From NCBI GenBank assembly GCA_042095835.1, contig JBELML010000009.1, positions 1 through 64,000 of the forward strand: DNA of 64,000 nucleotides. Direction: 5' to 3'. Position 1 is the stretch's first letter. Every line of letters begins with the position of its first letter. Below the pieces are notes generated by a model. The model was not told where the DNA came from and did no database searches. It was given only the letters and a program-made list of their open reading frames with translations. The stretch is from DATFKA01 sp042095835. Lineage in GTDB: Bacteria; Bacteroidota; Bacteroidia; Chitinophagales; Saprospiraceae. Of the stretch, positions 19,588 through 28,306 are shown piece after piece. Position numbers and translations under genes: made by a program.

Positions 19588-19986
19588 TTATCGGATCATT
19601 ACCCCTTTGCGATCAAGCAAAGGAATCTTTGTAAAATGGGACTCGTCAATACTCCCTCTAACAAAGACATATTTTTTATCGTAAATGTTGCCATCAAATG
19701 AGAAACTAAGCCAGTACTCATTCGTAAGACTAAATAACTTGGTTTGGATAGGCTCTATCTGAATGACGGTCTCTCGCTGAACCAACTCAAAAAAGTGCCG
19801 CAAAACAGTGGTTTTTACCTGATCACCGTTTTTTTCGCCATATCCTCTGGAATTGATCAACACATTTCTGATCTCTTCTTTCTTGAAATTAATCAAGTAG
19901 GAATCCCAAAGATCATCCTCTATATTTCGAGGTACGATGGCTATAGCCACATCCTCCACTTTTAAATTGGGAATATCTTTCTTCAT
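19588..19986 (-). CDS. conserved hypothetical protein
   Basis: 132 residues, no signal peptide or transmembrane segment, mixed alpha/beta and fairly charged. I do not recognise a catalytic motif. It lies 6 bp after lipB and 24 bp before the thioesterase gene in the same direction, so it is very likely translated from their shared mRNA. A role next to lipoylation or acyl metabolism is only a guess from position. Confidence 0.7.
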   Translation of the reverse strand: MKKDIPNLKVEDVAIAIVPRNIEDDLWDSYLINFKKEEIRNVLINSRGYGEKNGDQVKTTVLRHFFELVQRETVIQIEPIQTKLFSLTNEYWLSFSFDGNIYDKKYVFVRGSIDESHFTKIPLLDRKGVMIR

Positions 19987-19992
19987 CTGTTT

Positions 19993-20709
19993 TTAGTTGA
20001 GGTACTCTATTTCAAAACATTCGGAGAAGTATTTTTTCATTTTCTCCTTGACTTCATCAATTGCAATCGGTCGACCAAGCTCTCTAGATAAGGAGGTTAC
20101 TCCTTTATCTTTATCATCAATCCCACAAGGAACGATATGATCAAAATCCGATAGATGAGTATTGATATTGAAGGCAAAACCATGCATGGTCACCCATCGT
20201 CTCAAATGCACCCCTACTGCACAGATTTTACGATGAGGTGCATCAGCCGTTTTTTCAAGCCAAACGCCGGGGTGTTTTTTAATACGCATACCTTCCAGGC
20301 CATAGTCCGCCATGGTCATCATGACGACCTGCTCGATTGTGCGTACATACTTATGAATGTCAGTAAAAAACTCTTCGAGGTCAAAAATGGGATACCCCAC
20401 TAATTGACCCGGCCCATGATAGGTGATATCGCCGCCTCTATTGATTTTGTAAAAAGAAAAGCCCTGTTCTTCTAATTCTTGTTCATTGAGCAGTAGGTGA
20501 TCTACCGAGCCACTCTTACCTAAGGTATAGACTTTCGGATGCTCACAAAATAATAGATGGTGTAAAGGCTTACTGGTAGGACCACCAGCTTTTCGATTTT
20601 CGCGATTCTCCAATTTCAGATTAACCAGTCCCTGGTGTAATGCTGTTTGATAATCCCAGGCTTTTTGATAATCAATTAAGCCTAAATCTTGAAAGGAAAC
20701 ATGCTCCAT
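19993..20709 (-). CDS. lipB: octanoyl-[acyl-carrier-protein] transferase
   Basis: 238 residues. It transfers octanoate from ACP to lipoyl domains, the first step of lipoate synthesis. Motifs seen are the RGGDITYHGPGQLVGYP substrate loop, KICAVGV with the conserved lysine, HGFAFNI, and IVPCGI with the catalytic cysteine. Its length is typical of the family. It starts a likely operon with the hypothetical protein and thioesterase genes, and a well-formed promoter is seen 21 bases upstream. Confidence 0.95.
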   Translation of the reverse strand: MEHVSFQDLGLIDYQKAWDYQTALHQGLVNLKLENRENRKAGGPTSKPLHHLLFCEHPKVYTLGKSGSVDHLLLNEQELEEQGFSFYKINRGGDITYHGPGQLVGYPIFDLEEFFTDIHKYVRTIEQVVMMTMADYGLEGMRIKKHPGVWLEKTADAPHRKICAVGVHLRRWVTMHGFAFNINTHLSDFDHIVPCGIDDKDKGVTSLSRELGRPIAIDEVKEKMKKYFSECFEIEYLN

Positions 20710-20729
20710 ATCAGGTCTAAAATATCGCG

Positions 20730-20760
20730 CAAATGTACTTCTTTTAGGTGATTAAAACAA
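20730..20760 (-). promoter_or_regulatory. Bacteroidota-type promoter for lipB
   Basis: On the minus strand, TTG (20758-20760) is followed after 20 bases by TACATTTG (20730-20737). This matches the TTG-N17-23-TAnnTTTG consensus with correct spacing. The lipB start codon is 20 bases downstream of the -7 box. It is the only promoter in the window where both boxes were found. Confidence 0.65.
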
Positions 20761-20816
20761 GCAGGCTATTTTCAGTGATCTCTAGTATTTAATTCCTTAT
20801 CTTTCGGCCAGCACAA

Positions 20817-21632
20817 ATGCCAATCATGCGAGTCATTATAAGTCTTTTATTCGCTTTATTCTGCCATTATTCCAATGCACAATCTGGTCTGCTTGGCCTA
20901 CAAGATGCGCGAGCTATTGCTATGGGGCGGATATCAAGTATCCACCAAGGAATTGATGCAGCCTTCAATAATATTGCTGGTCTTGCTTCTATAGAAAGCT
21001 TAGGATTTGTGGCGAGTGCCGAACGACGTTTCTTGTTAAATGAGACCCAGAATTTTGGCTTAGCAGCAGCTATTCCCAGCAATAATGGTGCCTTTGGAGT
21101 ACGTGTTGGTAGTTTCGGCTTCGAGGCCTACAATGAAAATAGTATAAGTTTAGGGTATAGTAGGCAACTTTCCGAGAGGATGAGCATTGGTGGAGAATTC
21201 ATTTATTGGAATCGATCAATACCAGAATATGGCAGCCAGGGTTTTTTGACTTTTGCAGTAGGTCTGCAAGCCAAGGTGTTTGAGCAAGTTCTCCTTGGTT
21301 TTCATCTGTTTAATCCTATTCGAAGTGCAGTAAACGATGAGGAAAACACCTTTCCAGTGGTGCAGATTGGTGTAAATTATTTAGTGAGTGATCAACTCCA
21401 GGTGTCAGCAGAGTTAGAAAAAGACATTGACTTCCCAGCTATTTTTCGATCGGGAATCGATTATAAAATACAAGAATCTTTAGCACTTAGGTTAGGTATA
21501 AGTACGGCTCCTACCCTCTTTACCGCTGGGATAGGGCTGGATATAAGTCCGGCATTTCATATGGATATTGCAGGCAGCATTCATCAAATACTGGGCTTTA
21601 CACCAGGCATTAGTGTACAATATCAAAAGTAG
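20817..21632 (+). CDS. outer-membrane beta-barrel protein, PorV/PorQ-like
   Basis: 271 residues with a signal peptide ending near SNAQS. The mature start GLLGLQDARAIAMG leading to AFNNIAGLAS resembles the N-terminus of PorV/PorQ-type barrels, where an early loop reads A..NPAG. The rest alternates hydrophobic and polar residues with regular turns, as in a 14-strand barrel of the FadL-like clan. The usual NPA is NIA here. It lies 8 bp before mqnB, so the two may be co-transcribed. A T9SS accessory role is possible but unproven. Confidence 0.65.
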   Translation: MPIMRVIISLLFALFCHYSNAQSGLLGLQDARAIAMGRISSIHQGIDAAFNNIAGLASIESLGFVASAERRFLLNETQNFGLAAAIPSNNGAFGVRVGSFGFEAYNENSISLGYSRQLSERMSIGGEFIYWNRSIPEYGSQGFLTFAVGLQAKVFEQVLLGFHLFNPIRSAVNDEENTFPVVQIGVNYLVSDQLQVSAELEKDIDFPAIFRSGIDYKIQESLALRLGISTAPTLFTAGIGLDISPAFHMDIAGSIHQILGFTPGISVQYQK

Positions 21633-21640
21633 CAGATTAT

Positions 21641-22315
21641 ATGAGGATTTTAATTGTATCTGCTACTCCATTCGAGGTGCAGCCCTTAGTAGATTACGCC
21701 AATGTTCATTGGGTTAATTATGAACCACTAAAGTATCAAAAAGGCAAATCCAGTCTAGATTTTCTCATCACAGGAGTAGGCATACCCAATACCATTTTTC
21801 ATTTAACCCGAAGCCTATTGGCCACCAGTTATGATTTGATTATCAATGCTGGAATTGCTGGAGCCTTTGATCCAGCAACGGAACTAGGGAGTGTCTGGAA
21901 CGTAGTGGAAGATCGCTTTGGAGACCTAGGAGTCGAAGAAGCCGATGGTAATTTTGTAGATGTATTTGAAATGGAATTACAAGATGCTAATAGCGGGCCC
22001 TTTCAAGCAGGAAAAATCATTAATCCTGCGAGTCAAAGTTTTCAATTTTTACCTAGAGCTAGCGCCATTACGGTCAACAAGGTACATGGCTCAAAAAGAA
22101 GTATAGCAGCCATAAAAGATAAATATTCAACAGACTTAGAATCTATGGAAGGTGCTGCCTTTTTCTACGTTTGCCAACAATTGAAGGTTAATTTTCTACA
22201 AATCAGATCCGCATCTAATATAGTTGAGCCACGAAATCGCGAAAACTGGAATATTCCACTAGCGATTAAAAAGCTTAATGAAGTTCTTGTAGAAATGCTC
22301 AACTTACTTTCCTAG
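21641..22315 (+). CDS. mqnB: futalosine hydrolase
   Basis: 224 residues of the nucleoside phosphorylase fold. It cleaves futalosine to hypoxanthine and dehypoxanthinyl futalosine in the alternative menaquinone pathway. FLITGVGIPNT, INAGIAGAF, GSVWNVVEDRFGDLG and DLESMEGAAFF (the purine/ribose site) fit this family better than MTA/SAH nucleosidase. Its 3' end overlaps the convergent prmC gene by 17 bp. No other mqn genes are in the window. Confidence 0.88.
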   Translation: MRILIVSATPFEVQPLVDYANVHWVNYEPLKYQKGKSSLDFLITGVGIPNTIFHLTRSLLATSYDLIINAGIAGAFDPATELGSVWNVVEDRFGDLGVEEADGNFVDVFEMELQDANSGPFQAGKIINPASQSFQFLPRASAITVNKVHGSKRSIAAIKDKYSTDLESMEGAAFFYVCQQLKVNFLQIRSASNIVEPRNRENWNIPLAIKKLNEVLVEMLNLLS

Positions 22316-23150
22316 CTTGTACAATTCGGTCATTGCCCATCATGTCTTGTAGTATTTCAACATCCACCAAGTCGTGCTGCTCAAACAGCTGTTGCACGTC
22401 TTTTGCATTGTACTGGTTGGTTTCTACCAATAAGTGTCCGCCAGGTCGAAGGCCATTTTTACAAAACTGGGCCAACAACTCGTAGAATAATAAAGGCTTA
22501 TCATTATCCACGAAGAGGGCAAGATGCGGCTCATAATCTAAGACATTCGATTCCATTAATTGCTTTTCCTTGGTTGGAATATAGGGTGGATTACTGACCA
22601 GCATATCGTATTGTCCCAGCTCCGCCCAAAGCGCCTGGTTTTGAAAATCAAATTGCTGAAAAGATACTTCTGCCGCAAGCAAGCGGGCATTTTCCTGTGC
22701 TATGGCCAGCGCACCTTGACTTACATCTATACCTTTTACACTTACAGATGGATGTTCTTTTTTTAAGCTTATGGGTATACATCCTGAACCTGTACCAACA
22801 TCTAATACCTGAACAGTATCGGAAGCAAAAGATTTGATAATTTGCAAACAGGTATAAACCAACTCCTCCGTTTCTGGTCTAGGAATCAAGACTTCAGGAC
22901 TCACCTTAAAGACATATCCATAAAAATCAGCTCTACCTGTAATATATTGCAGTGGCTCTGATTGCAGTAATCGTTTTTTGGCATCTTCATAAATGGGTAC
23001 CCATTCCGCCTTGAAAGTAGACTCCTCCTCAGGCTTGTTTATCTGAAATACATCTTCAAAAAGAAGCTTGGAGATATTCCGGGCTTCTCTAGGCTCATAG
23101 ATTTTGCTTAAATGTTGGACCAAGTCTTCGAAATAGGAATTCATCATCAA
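22299..23150 (-). CDS. prmC: peptide chain release factor N5-glutamine methyltransferase
   Basis: 283 residues. It methylates the GGQ glutamine of release factors using SAM. An N-terminal helical domain is followed by the Rossmann SAM motif DVGTGSGCIPISL and the NPPYIP motif that holds the target amide. IPRPETEELV is also characteristic. The gene overlaps convergent mqnB at its 3' end by 17 bp, an unusual tail-to-tail arrangement. Confidence 0.94.
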   Translation of the reverse strand: MMMNSYFEDLVQHLSKIYEPREARNISKLLFEDVFQINKPEEESTFKAEWVPIYEDAKKRLLQSEPLQYITGRADFYGYVFKVSPEVLIPRPETEELVYTCLQIIKSFASDTVQVLDVGTGSGCIPISLKKEHPSVSVKGIDVSQGALAIAQENARLLAAEVSFQQFDFQNQALWAELGQYDMLVSNPPYIPTKEKQLMESNVLDYEPHLALFVDNDKPLLFYELLAQFCKNGLRPGGHLLVETNQYNAKDVQQLFEQHDLVDVEILQDMMGNDRIVQARKVS

Positions 23151-23186
23151 CCTTTCTTTGGGTGTGGAAGTTTATTTAAGAAATGA

Positions 23187-23194
23187 TAACTTTG
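23187..23194 (+). promoter_or_regulatory. candidate -7 box (TAACTTTG)
   Basis: Exact TAnnTTTG match about 72 bases upstream of the small lipoprotein gene. A weak hairpin (ATCCGT/GCGGAT, 23225-23243) lies in the predicted leader. The nearest TTG is 26 bases upstream, slightly too far for a canonical -33 box. Confidence 0.45.
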
Positions 23195-23266
23195 CAGTCG
23201 CAAACAAAATAAGTAGAATTATTCATCCGTTACTCTTGCGGATAAAGAACAAAATATATTACACTA

Positions 23267-23425
23267 ATGAAGAATAAGAATCGCTTTTCATTACCGCTAG
23301 TTGTCGTCTTTGCTGGAACTTTATCATCCTGCAATAGAGGCTACGGCTGCCCTACCAACTTCTCTATTGATTACAATAGTATTATTGATACGGTTACAAA
23401 CCTAGCTATTACCTGGATTTTTTAA
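23267..23425 (+). CDS. small lipoprotein, 52 residues
   Basis: ATG at 23267 opens a 52-codon frame ending in TAA. It encodes a basic N-terminus, a hydrophobic stretch and a lipobox TLSSC, so residue 22 would be the lipidated cysteine. The mature part is only about 31 residues, with a second cysteine in a YGCP motif. It has its own candidate promoter and lies in the gap between the divergent prmC and mnmD genes. I do not recognise a function. The signal sequence and codon structure make chance unlikely. Confidence 0.7.
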   Translation: MKNKNRFSLPLVVVFAGTLSSCNRGYGCPTNFSIDYNSIIDTVTNLAITWIF

Positions 23426-23508
23426 ATGTAAAATCCATTTCTTGTTCATCAGCCTTTTTAATGGATCTCGACTTCATTAAAAAGGCTTCTTTATAGGAAT
23501 AAGCCAAT

Positions 23509-24189
23509 ATGAATCTTCCAGAAGAAAATGAGATTATCGAAACACAAGATGGCTCCCACTCCATTTTGTCCAAGCGCTTTGGTGTGAGCTATCATAGTAA
23601 ATATGGTGCGCTGCAAGAATCTCAACATGTATTCATCCATGCGGGCCTCAACCCTTGTCTTTTGAGAAAAAAAGAGGAGGTCAATATTCTCGAATTTGGC
23701 TTTGGTACGGGTTTGAATGCCTATTTAAGTTTTCTGACTGCAGAAAAACAAAAAAGGAAAATCAATTATGTAGGAATTGAAGCCTATCCGATTGACCAAG
23801 ACATGGTAAATGCCTTGAATTATGCAGCTTTATTAGAGCGGTCTGAAGTGCCTTTTCAGACCATGCACACATCCCCTTGGGGAGAAACTATTGAAATTGG
23901 GGAATTTTGCACTTTTAAAAAAATAAAAGGACTTTTTGAAGATCAAGCTTTTGATGCTCAGTTTGATGTCATTTATTTCGACGCTTTTGCGCCTACTTCG
24001 CAACCTAGCCTTTGGGAGGAGGCCCTACTAAAAATTGCTTACGACGCATTAATGAAAGATGGTATTTTCGTTACCTACTGCGCCAAAGGCGCCGTAAAGA
24101 GGGCTTTAAAAGCCATTGGATTTGAAGTGGAAGCACTTCCAGGACCACCAGGAAAAAGAGAAATGACCAGAGGAATAAAAAGGAGCTAA
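23509..24189 (+). CDS. mnmD: tRNA 5-methylaminomethyl-2-thiouridine methyltransferase
   Basis: 226 residues, the stand-alone MnmD form lacking the FAD-dependent MnmC oxidase domain. It finishes the wobble-uridine modification mnm5s2U of some tRNAs, using SAM. The SAM loop FGFGTGLNAYL and DAFAPTSQPSLW are diagnostic, as is the closing segment GPPGKREMTRG. Its stop codon overlaps that of the convergent AP2-domain gene by 3 bases. Confidence 0.9.
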   Translation: MNLPEENEIIETQDGSHSILSKRFGVSYHSKYGALQESQHVFIHAGLNPCLLRKKEEVNILEFGFGTGLNAYLSFLTAEKQKRKINYVGIEAYPIDQDMVNALNYAALLERSEVPFQTMHTSPWGETIEIGEFCTFKKIKGLFEDQAFDAQFDVIYFDAFAPTSQPSLWEEALLKIAYDALMKDGIFVTYCAKGAVKRALKAIGFEVEALPGPPGKREMTRGIKRS

Positions 24190-24743
24190 TCCATAACTTC
24201 TTTGTGCTTCCCTGTCTTTATGATATTTATCTTTCCATTATCTCCATAGAGTTTCTTAGACATCTTATTGTAGGCTATGGCGGCCTCTTCAGCTGTTGGA
24301 AACATACCAATGTGCACGGATTTCCGATTCACGGAGATCACAGCTCGGTAGCGGTTATTCTCTTTGTATACGCCGGTATAGCCTACCTTGCTGCTAGACT
24401 TCCGCTTTCTGGAAGCTACAGACCTGGAACGATAGATCAAATTCTCGAGTCGACAATCTAATTTATTAGCATTCTTGGCACCTACTAGGTTGCTTTTGTC
24501 GGTCTTTTCATGAGTTAGGAATTTTTCAGCTACTAACTTGTGTAGGTAGATGGTTTCTGTTTTATAAGAACCATCCGCTTTTTTCCATGTTTTCTGAAAG
24601 ACCGCACAGCCACTAGAGTGTTTTCGGAGATTATTGATGAAATCTACCTTCATCAAATAAGGATCAGTGGTCAAATATTCATAGACCTGATCATCCAATA
24701 ATACTGAGTCATCAGCATTTTTTAGTTTAACCTTATAAAGCAC
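24186..24743 (-). CDS. AP2-domain protein with degenerate HNH-like N-terminus
   Basis: 185 residues. The C-terminal 55 (GYTGVYKENNRYRAVI...HIGMFPTAEEAAIAYNKMSKKLYG) form an AP2 DNA-binding domain of the type seen in bacterial homing endonucleases. Upstream, LHKLVAEKFL and NKLDCRLENLIY resemble the H and N parts of an HNH nuclease, but the central histidine pair is not obvious, so catalysis is doubtful. It is single-copy here with no flanking repeats. It may be a domesticated mobile endonuclease acting as a DNA-binding protein. Confidence 0.7.
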   Translation of the reverse strand: MLYKVKLKNADDSVLLDDQVYEYLTTDPYLMKVDFINNLRKHSSGCAVFQKTWKKADGSYKTETIYLHKLVAEKFLTHEKTDKSNLVGAKNANKLDCRLENLIYRSRSVASRKRKSSSKVGYTGVYKENNRYRAVISVNRKSVHIGMFPTAEEAAIAYNKMSKKLYGDNGKINIIKTGKHKEVMD

Positions 24744-24952
24744 AAAAAGCGGTTTTGGTTAAGGAATCAATAGGATAAGTGTTACTTTGTATGTGCTGCC
24801 ACGCAAACTATAACATGATCTCGAATGATTAAGTTTACTTGGAATTACAGACAGGTTTTACATATCTAATATACAACAAAAATAACATAAGCAAAAATTT
24901 TGTTTAACTATTATACCCATTATTTGCTACATTTCTTAAACAAACTACAAGT

Positions 24953-25990
24953 ATGAAAAGTGATTTGTTTATGCTTCGTTGCTTTGATTTGGCTCGACTG
25001 GGGGCTGGAAATGTCAGTCCAAACCCAATGGTTGGAGCAGTGCTTGTTCACGAGGATAGGATAATCGGCGAAGGTTATCATAAAAAGTACGGCGGCGCAC
25101 ACGCTGAGGTCAATGCAGTAGCCAATGTATCTCCAATAGACAGACACCTTATTCCATTGTCTACGCTTTATGTCTCTCTTGAACCTTGCTGTATTTTTGG
25201 CCGCACCCCTCCTTGTACTCGTTTAATCATTGACCAAAAAATACCCTCGGTGGTGGTTTCTACTATTGATCATACCGCCGAGGTTGCTGGACAAGGGATT
25301 AAGCTTTTAAAAAATGCTGGCGTGCAAGTAGAAGTAGGGCTTCTGGAGGAGGAAGGTAAAGCCCTGGCATCTATAAGAAATACCTTTGTCACACACCATA
25401 GACCCTACATCCTACTGAAGTATGCCCAGACTACAAATGGAATATTGGCTCCCAATCCGCCTCGATCATTCTGGATCACCAATCCATTGATAAAACGGCT
25501 GGTACATCGGTGGCGCAGTGAAATAGACAGCATTATGGTTGGCACAAATACCGCCTTGGTTGACAATCCGCAACTAAACAATCGCTTGTATTTTGGTCCA
25601 TCACCTGTACGCATCGTCGTAGATCAGCATCAGAAACTAGGACCGCAATTGCATCTACTCGACGGTAAAACACCAAGCATTGTCTTTACAAAAGGAGGCA
25701 GCGAAAAAGAGGACAGGGAAAACTTGAGCTATGTTGGCCTAGATTTCACAAAAAATATTCTGCCACAAATCCTTGAATATCTAGCGCAGAAAAAATACAC
25801 CAGTCTGATGGTGGAGGGAGGAAGCAGCTTGTTACAATCTTTTGTGGATGCAGGACTCTGGGATGAGGCCCTTGTTCTAGTAGGGAAAGCCACCCTTAAA
25901 AATGGCCTACCCGCTCCTCAATTAAATGGGCGATTAATGGCAGCATATTCCTTGGATGGCGACCAAATTCGGGTCTATCAAAACCATTAA
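24953..25990 (+). CDS. ribD: bifunctional riboflavin deaminase/reductase
   Basis: 345 residues. The N-terminal deaminase domain carries the zinc site HAE (H50, E52) and the cysteines of PCCIFGRTPPC (C79, C88). The C-terminal half is the NADPH-dependent reductase (GTNTALVDNP, MVEGGSSLLQSF). It catalyses two steps of riboflavin synthesis. No FMN riboswitch was seen in the 209 bp upstream. Confidence 0.93.
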   Translation: MKSDLFMLRCFDLARLGAGNVSPNPMVGAVLVHEDRIIGEGYHKKYGGAHAEVNAVANVSPIDRHLIPLSTLYVSLEPCCIFGRTPPCTRLIIDQKIPSVVVSTIDHTAEVAGQGIKLLKNAGVQVEVGLLEEEGKALASIRNTFVTHHRPYILLKYAQTTNGILAPNPPRSFWITNPLIKRLVHRWRSEIDSIMVGTNTALVDNPQLNNRLYFGPSPVRIVVDQHQKLGPQLHLLDGKTPSIVFTKGGSEKEDRENLSYVGLDFTKNILPQILEYLAQKKYTSLMVEGGSSLLQSFVDAGLWDEALVLVGKATLKNGLPAPQLNGRLMAAYSLDGDQIRVYQNH

Positions 25991-26133
25991 CAAAGCAGCT
26001 AAAAATCGTTAAACTTGCTTTAAAGTCCTTCCAGAAGGCCATATTCCTAGACGAAATTTTGTTACTTGAAGTGTATTATGGATTATCTATACTAGAGGAT
26101 ATTTAGACATCACTTTTAAGAAAACTAATTCGG

Positions 26134-26694
26134 ATGATAAAGCATCTTTTTGTGCTCTTGACTTTCGTTACTATACTTTTTAACTACCAATCTTTAAAAG
26201 CTCAGGAGCAATTAGACACGATTAAGTGGTTAAGCTGGGAAGAGGCTGTGGCCAAAGTGGATGAAGAACCACGCAAAATTATCATGGAGGTCTACACCGA
26301 CTGGTGTATTTGGTGCAAAAGAATGGAAAAGCACACGTTCTCCAACCAAAGCATTGTCAGGTATATCAATGACAACTACTACCCTGTCCGTTTCAATGCT
26401 GAAGAAAAGAGTGAAATTGAATACGAGAACAAGGTTTATAAATTCGTAAAATCTGGAAAAAATGGCTACCATGAGCTTGCCGCAGAGCTTCTCAAAGGGC
26501 GATTGACTTTCCCAACGATTGTATTTATGGACGAAGATTTGGATGTTATTCAATCTCTAGCAGGATATAAAACGCCAATGCAGTTTATGCAGATCGTCAC
26601 TTATTTTGGAGATGATAGACATAGGAATACACCCTGGGCTACCTACAAGAAAAGCTTCGTCCCTAACCTTAGAATGGTGAAGAACAAAGACTAG
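26134..26694 (+). CDS. exported thioredoxin-fold protein
   Basis: 186 residues with a signal peptide ending near SLKAQ. The active site is WCIWCK (C58, C61) with a cis-proline at TFPT downstream, so a redox-active thioredoxin fold in the periplasm is predicted. The insertion between the CxxC helix and the cis-Pro is typical of DUF255/thioredoxin-7 members of Bacteroidota. The CIWC dipeptide differs from thioredoxin CGPC. The partner protein is unknown. Confidence 0.8.
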   Translation: MIKHLFVLLTFVTILFNYQSLKAQEQLDTIKWLSWEEAVAKVDEEPRKIIMEVYTDWCIWCKRMEKHTFSNQSIVRYINDNYYPVRFNAEEKSEIEYENKVYKFVKSGKNGYHELAAELLKGRLTFPTIVFMDEDLDVIQSLAGYKTPMQFMQIVTYFGDDRHRNTPWATYKKSFVPNLRMVKNKD

Positions 26695-26706
26695 CATTAA
26701 ATATAA

Positions 26707-26729
26707 GAGTCCCGAAAATTCCGGGACTC
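26707..26729. terminator. hairpin between convergent genes
   Basis: A perfect 8-bp stem, GAGTCCCG (26707-26714) with CGGGACTC (26722-26729), and a 7-base loop, midway between two converging stop codons. The T-tract is weak on both strands, so efficiency is uncertain. Confidence 0.55.
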
Positions 26730-26745
26730 CGTCCAAGTTTTGCTT

Positions 26746-28305
26746 TTATTTTCTACGCTTGCCTCCTACTCCCAAGACAGATAATAATCCTCTGGTCAAC
26801 TCTCTGGCTACTGTCCTACCTATTTGCCTTGTAGTTGTATTATTCATGACCTGCTCGATGACTGTTTTTTGTCTTCTAGATCTTCCACGACCAGATCGGT
26901 TTGCTTTTTCTTGCTGCGCTCTCAGCTCTGCTTGCTTTTCCTCTTCCCTAGCCTCTTCGATTTTCTTTTGAAGAATCTCATAGGCACTTTCTCTATCAAT
27001 TTCCTCATTATACTTACGAATAAGGTTAGATTGACTGATGAGGTGGCGAATTTCTTCTCCTGAAAGAATATCCATTCTCGATTGCGGGGCACGCATCATG
27101 GTATGTATCAATGGCGTAGGGATGCCTTTTTCATTTAAAACAGTGATCAAAGCCTCACCTATACCTAGTTGTGTTAGTAATTCGTCAACCTTGTAATAAT
27201 CAGAAACAGGGAAATTTTGTGCAGCCAGTTTAATGGCCTTTCTATCTTTTGCTGTAAAAGCCCGTAAGGCATGCTGGATTTTTAAACCCAATTGGCTTAA
27301 GACCGAATCTGGAATATCAATAGGATTCTGGGTCACAAAGAATATACCCACCGCTTTAGAACGAATGAGTTTGATAATGGCCTCCATTTGATCTAAAAGA
27401 CTATCGGTAGCCTCTTCGAAGACTAGATGCGCTTCGTCAATGAACATGACGAGTTTGGGTTGCTCCAAATCTCCTTCTTCTGGAAAAGTACTATAAATCT
27501 CTGCAAGCATCTGCAACATAAAGGTGGAGAATAACTTGGGCCTATCTTGAATGTCTGTCAAGCGCACAATGGAGATCATGCCTTTTCCGTCTTCATCTAC
27601 TCTACACAGGTCATCTACCTCAAAGGAGCGTTCACCAAAGAACATATCCGCTCCTTGTTGTTCTAGTTCGATAAGTTTTCTTAAGATTGCTCCAACGGAG
27701 ACCGTAGACACCCGACCATAGACATCCTGAATTTCCTCCTTCCCTTCATTCGTAAAGAACTGTAATGTTTTCCGGATATCATTCAGATCAATTAGTGGGA
27801 TATCATGGTCATCACAATACTTGAAGACGACAGCTAGAATTCCGGACTGTGTTTCATTAAGATCGAGTAATCTAGAGAATAAAACAGGTCCAAATTCCGT
27901 GACAGTTGCCCTTAATCGTAGGCCTTTTTCCTCAGAAAGCGTAAGAAACTCGACAGGGCTAGTACCAGGCTCAAATGCCAAGCCAATTGCCTCATGTCTT
28001 TCATCTATTTTGCGGTGACCAGGACTGGGGGCGGCAATTCCACTCAAATCGCCTTTCATATCCATCAATAATACAGGAACGCCTTGAGCAGAAAGTTGCT
28101 CTGCCATCACCTGCAAGCTTTTGGTTTTTCCCGTTCCGGTTGATCCACTGATCAAACCATGTCTATTCAAAGTTTCTAAAGGAACTTTTACGAGCGTATT
28201 CGTCAAGCATTCCCCATCCAACATCGCACCTCCTAAAGTAATAGAAGGGCCTTCAAACTCATATCCTTTAGTAACTAGGTCGGTAAATGTTGTTTTATCT
28301 GCCAT
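26746..28305 (-). CDS. HerA-like (DUF853/YjgR-type) ATPase
   Basis: 519 residues from the ATG at 28305. This start follows the upstream stop codon by one base and begins at MADKTTF, where the family begins. Walker A is GSTGTGKTKS and Walker B is MFIDEAHLVFEE. The region FFVTQNPIDIPD is typical of this HerA/VirB4-related group. The C-terminus is basic (RSGRGRSRRQK). The family forms hexameric ring ATPases, and the biological role of this branch is unclear. It is translationally adjacent to a NUC1-type nuclease gene, which is noteworthy. Confidence 0.85.
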   Translation of the reverse strand: MADKTTFTDLVTKGYEFEGPSITLGGAMLDGECLTNTLVKVPLETLNRHGLISGSTGTGKTKSLQVMAEQLSAQGVPVLLMDMKGDLSGIAAPSPGHRKIDERHEAIGLAFEPGTSPVEFLTLSEEKGLRLRATVTEFGPVLFSRLLDLNETQSGILAVVFKYCDDHDIPLIDLNDIRKTLQFFTNEGKEEIQDVYGRVSTVSVGAILRKLIELEQQGADMFFGERSFEVDDLCRVDEDGKGMISIVRLTDIQDRPKLFSTFMLQMLAEIYSTFPEEGDLEQPKLVMFIDEAHLVFEEATDSLLDQMEAIIKLIRSKAVGIFFVTQNPIDIPDSVLSQLGLKIQHALRAFTAKDRKAIKLAAQNFPVSDYYKVDELLTQLGIGEALITVLNEKGIPTPLIHTMMRAPQSRMDILSGEEIRHLISQSNLIRKYNEEIDRESAYEILQKKIEEAREEEKQAELRAQQEKANRSGRGRSRRQKTVIEQVMNNTTTRQIGRTVARELTRGLLSVLGVGGKRRK

Positions 28306-28306
28306 A

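Noticed and set aside
24744..24952. Possible FMN riboswitch before ribD
   Set aside because: None of the conserved RFN-element segments could be found in this AT-rich gap.
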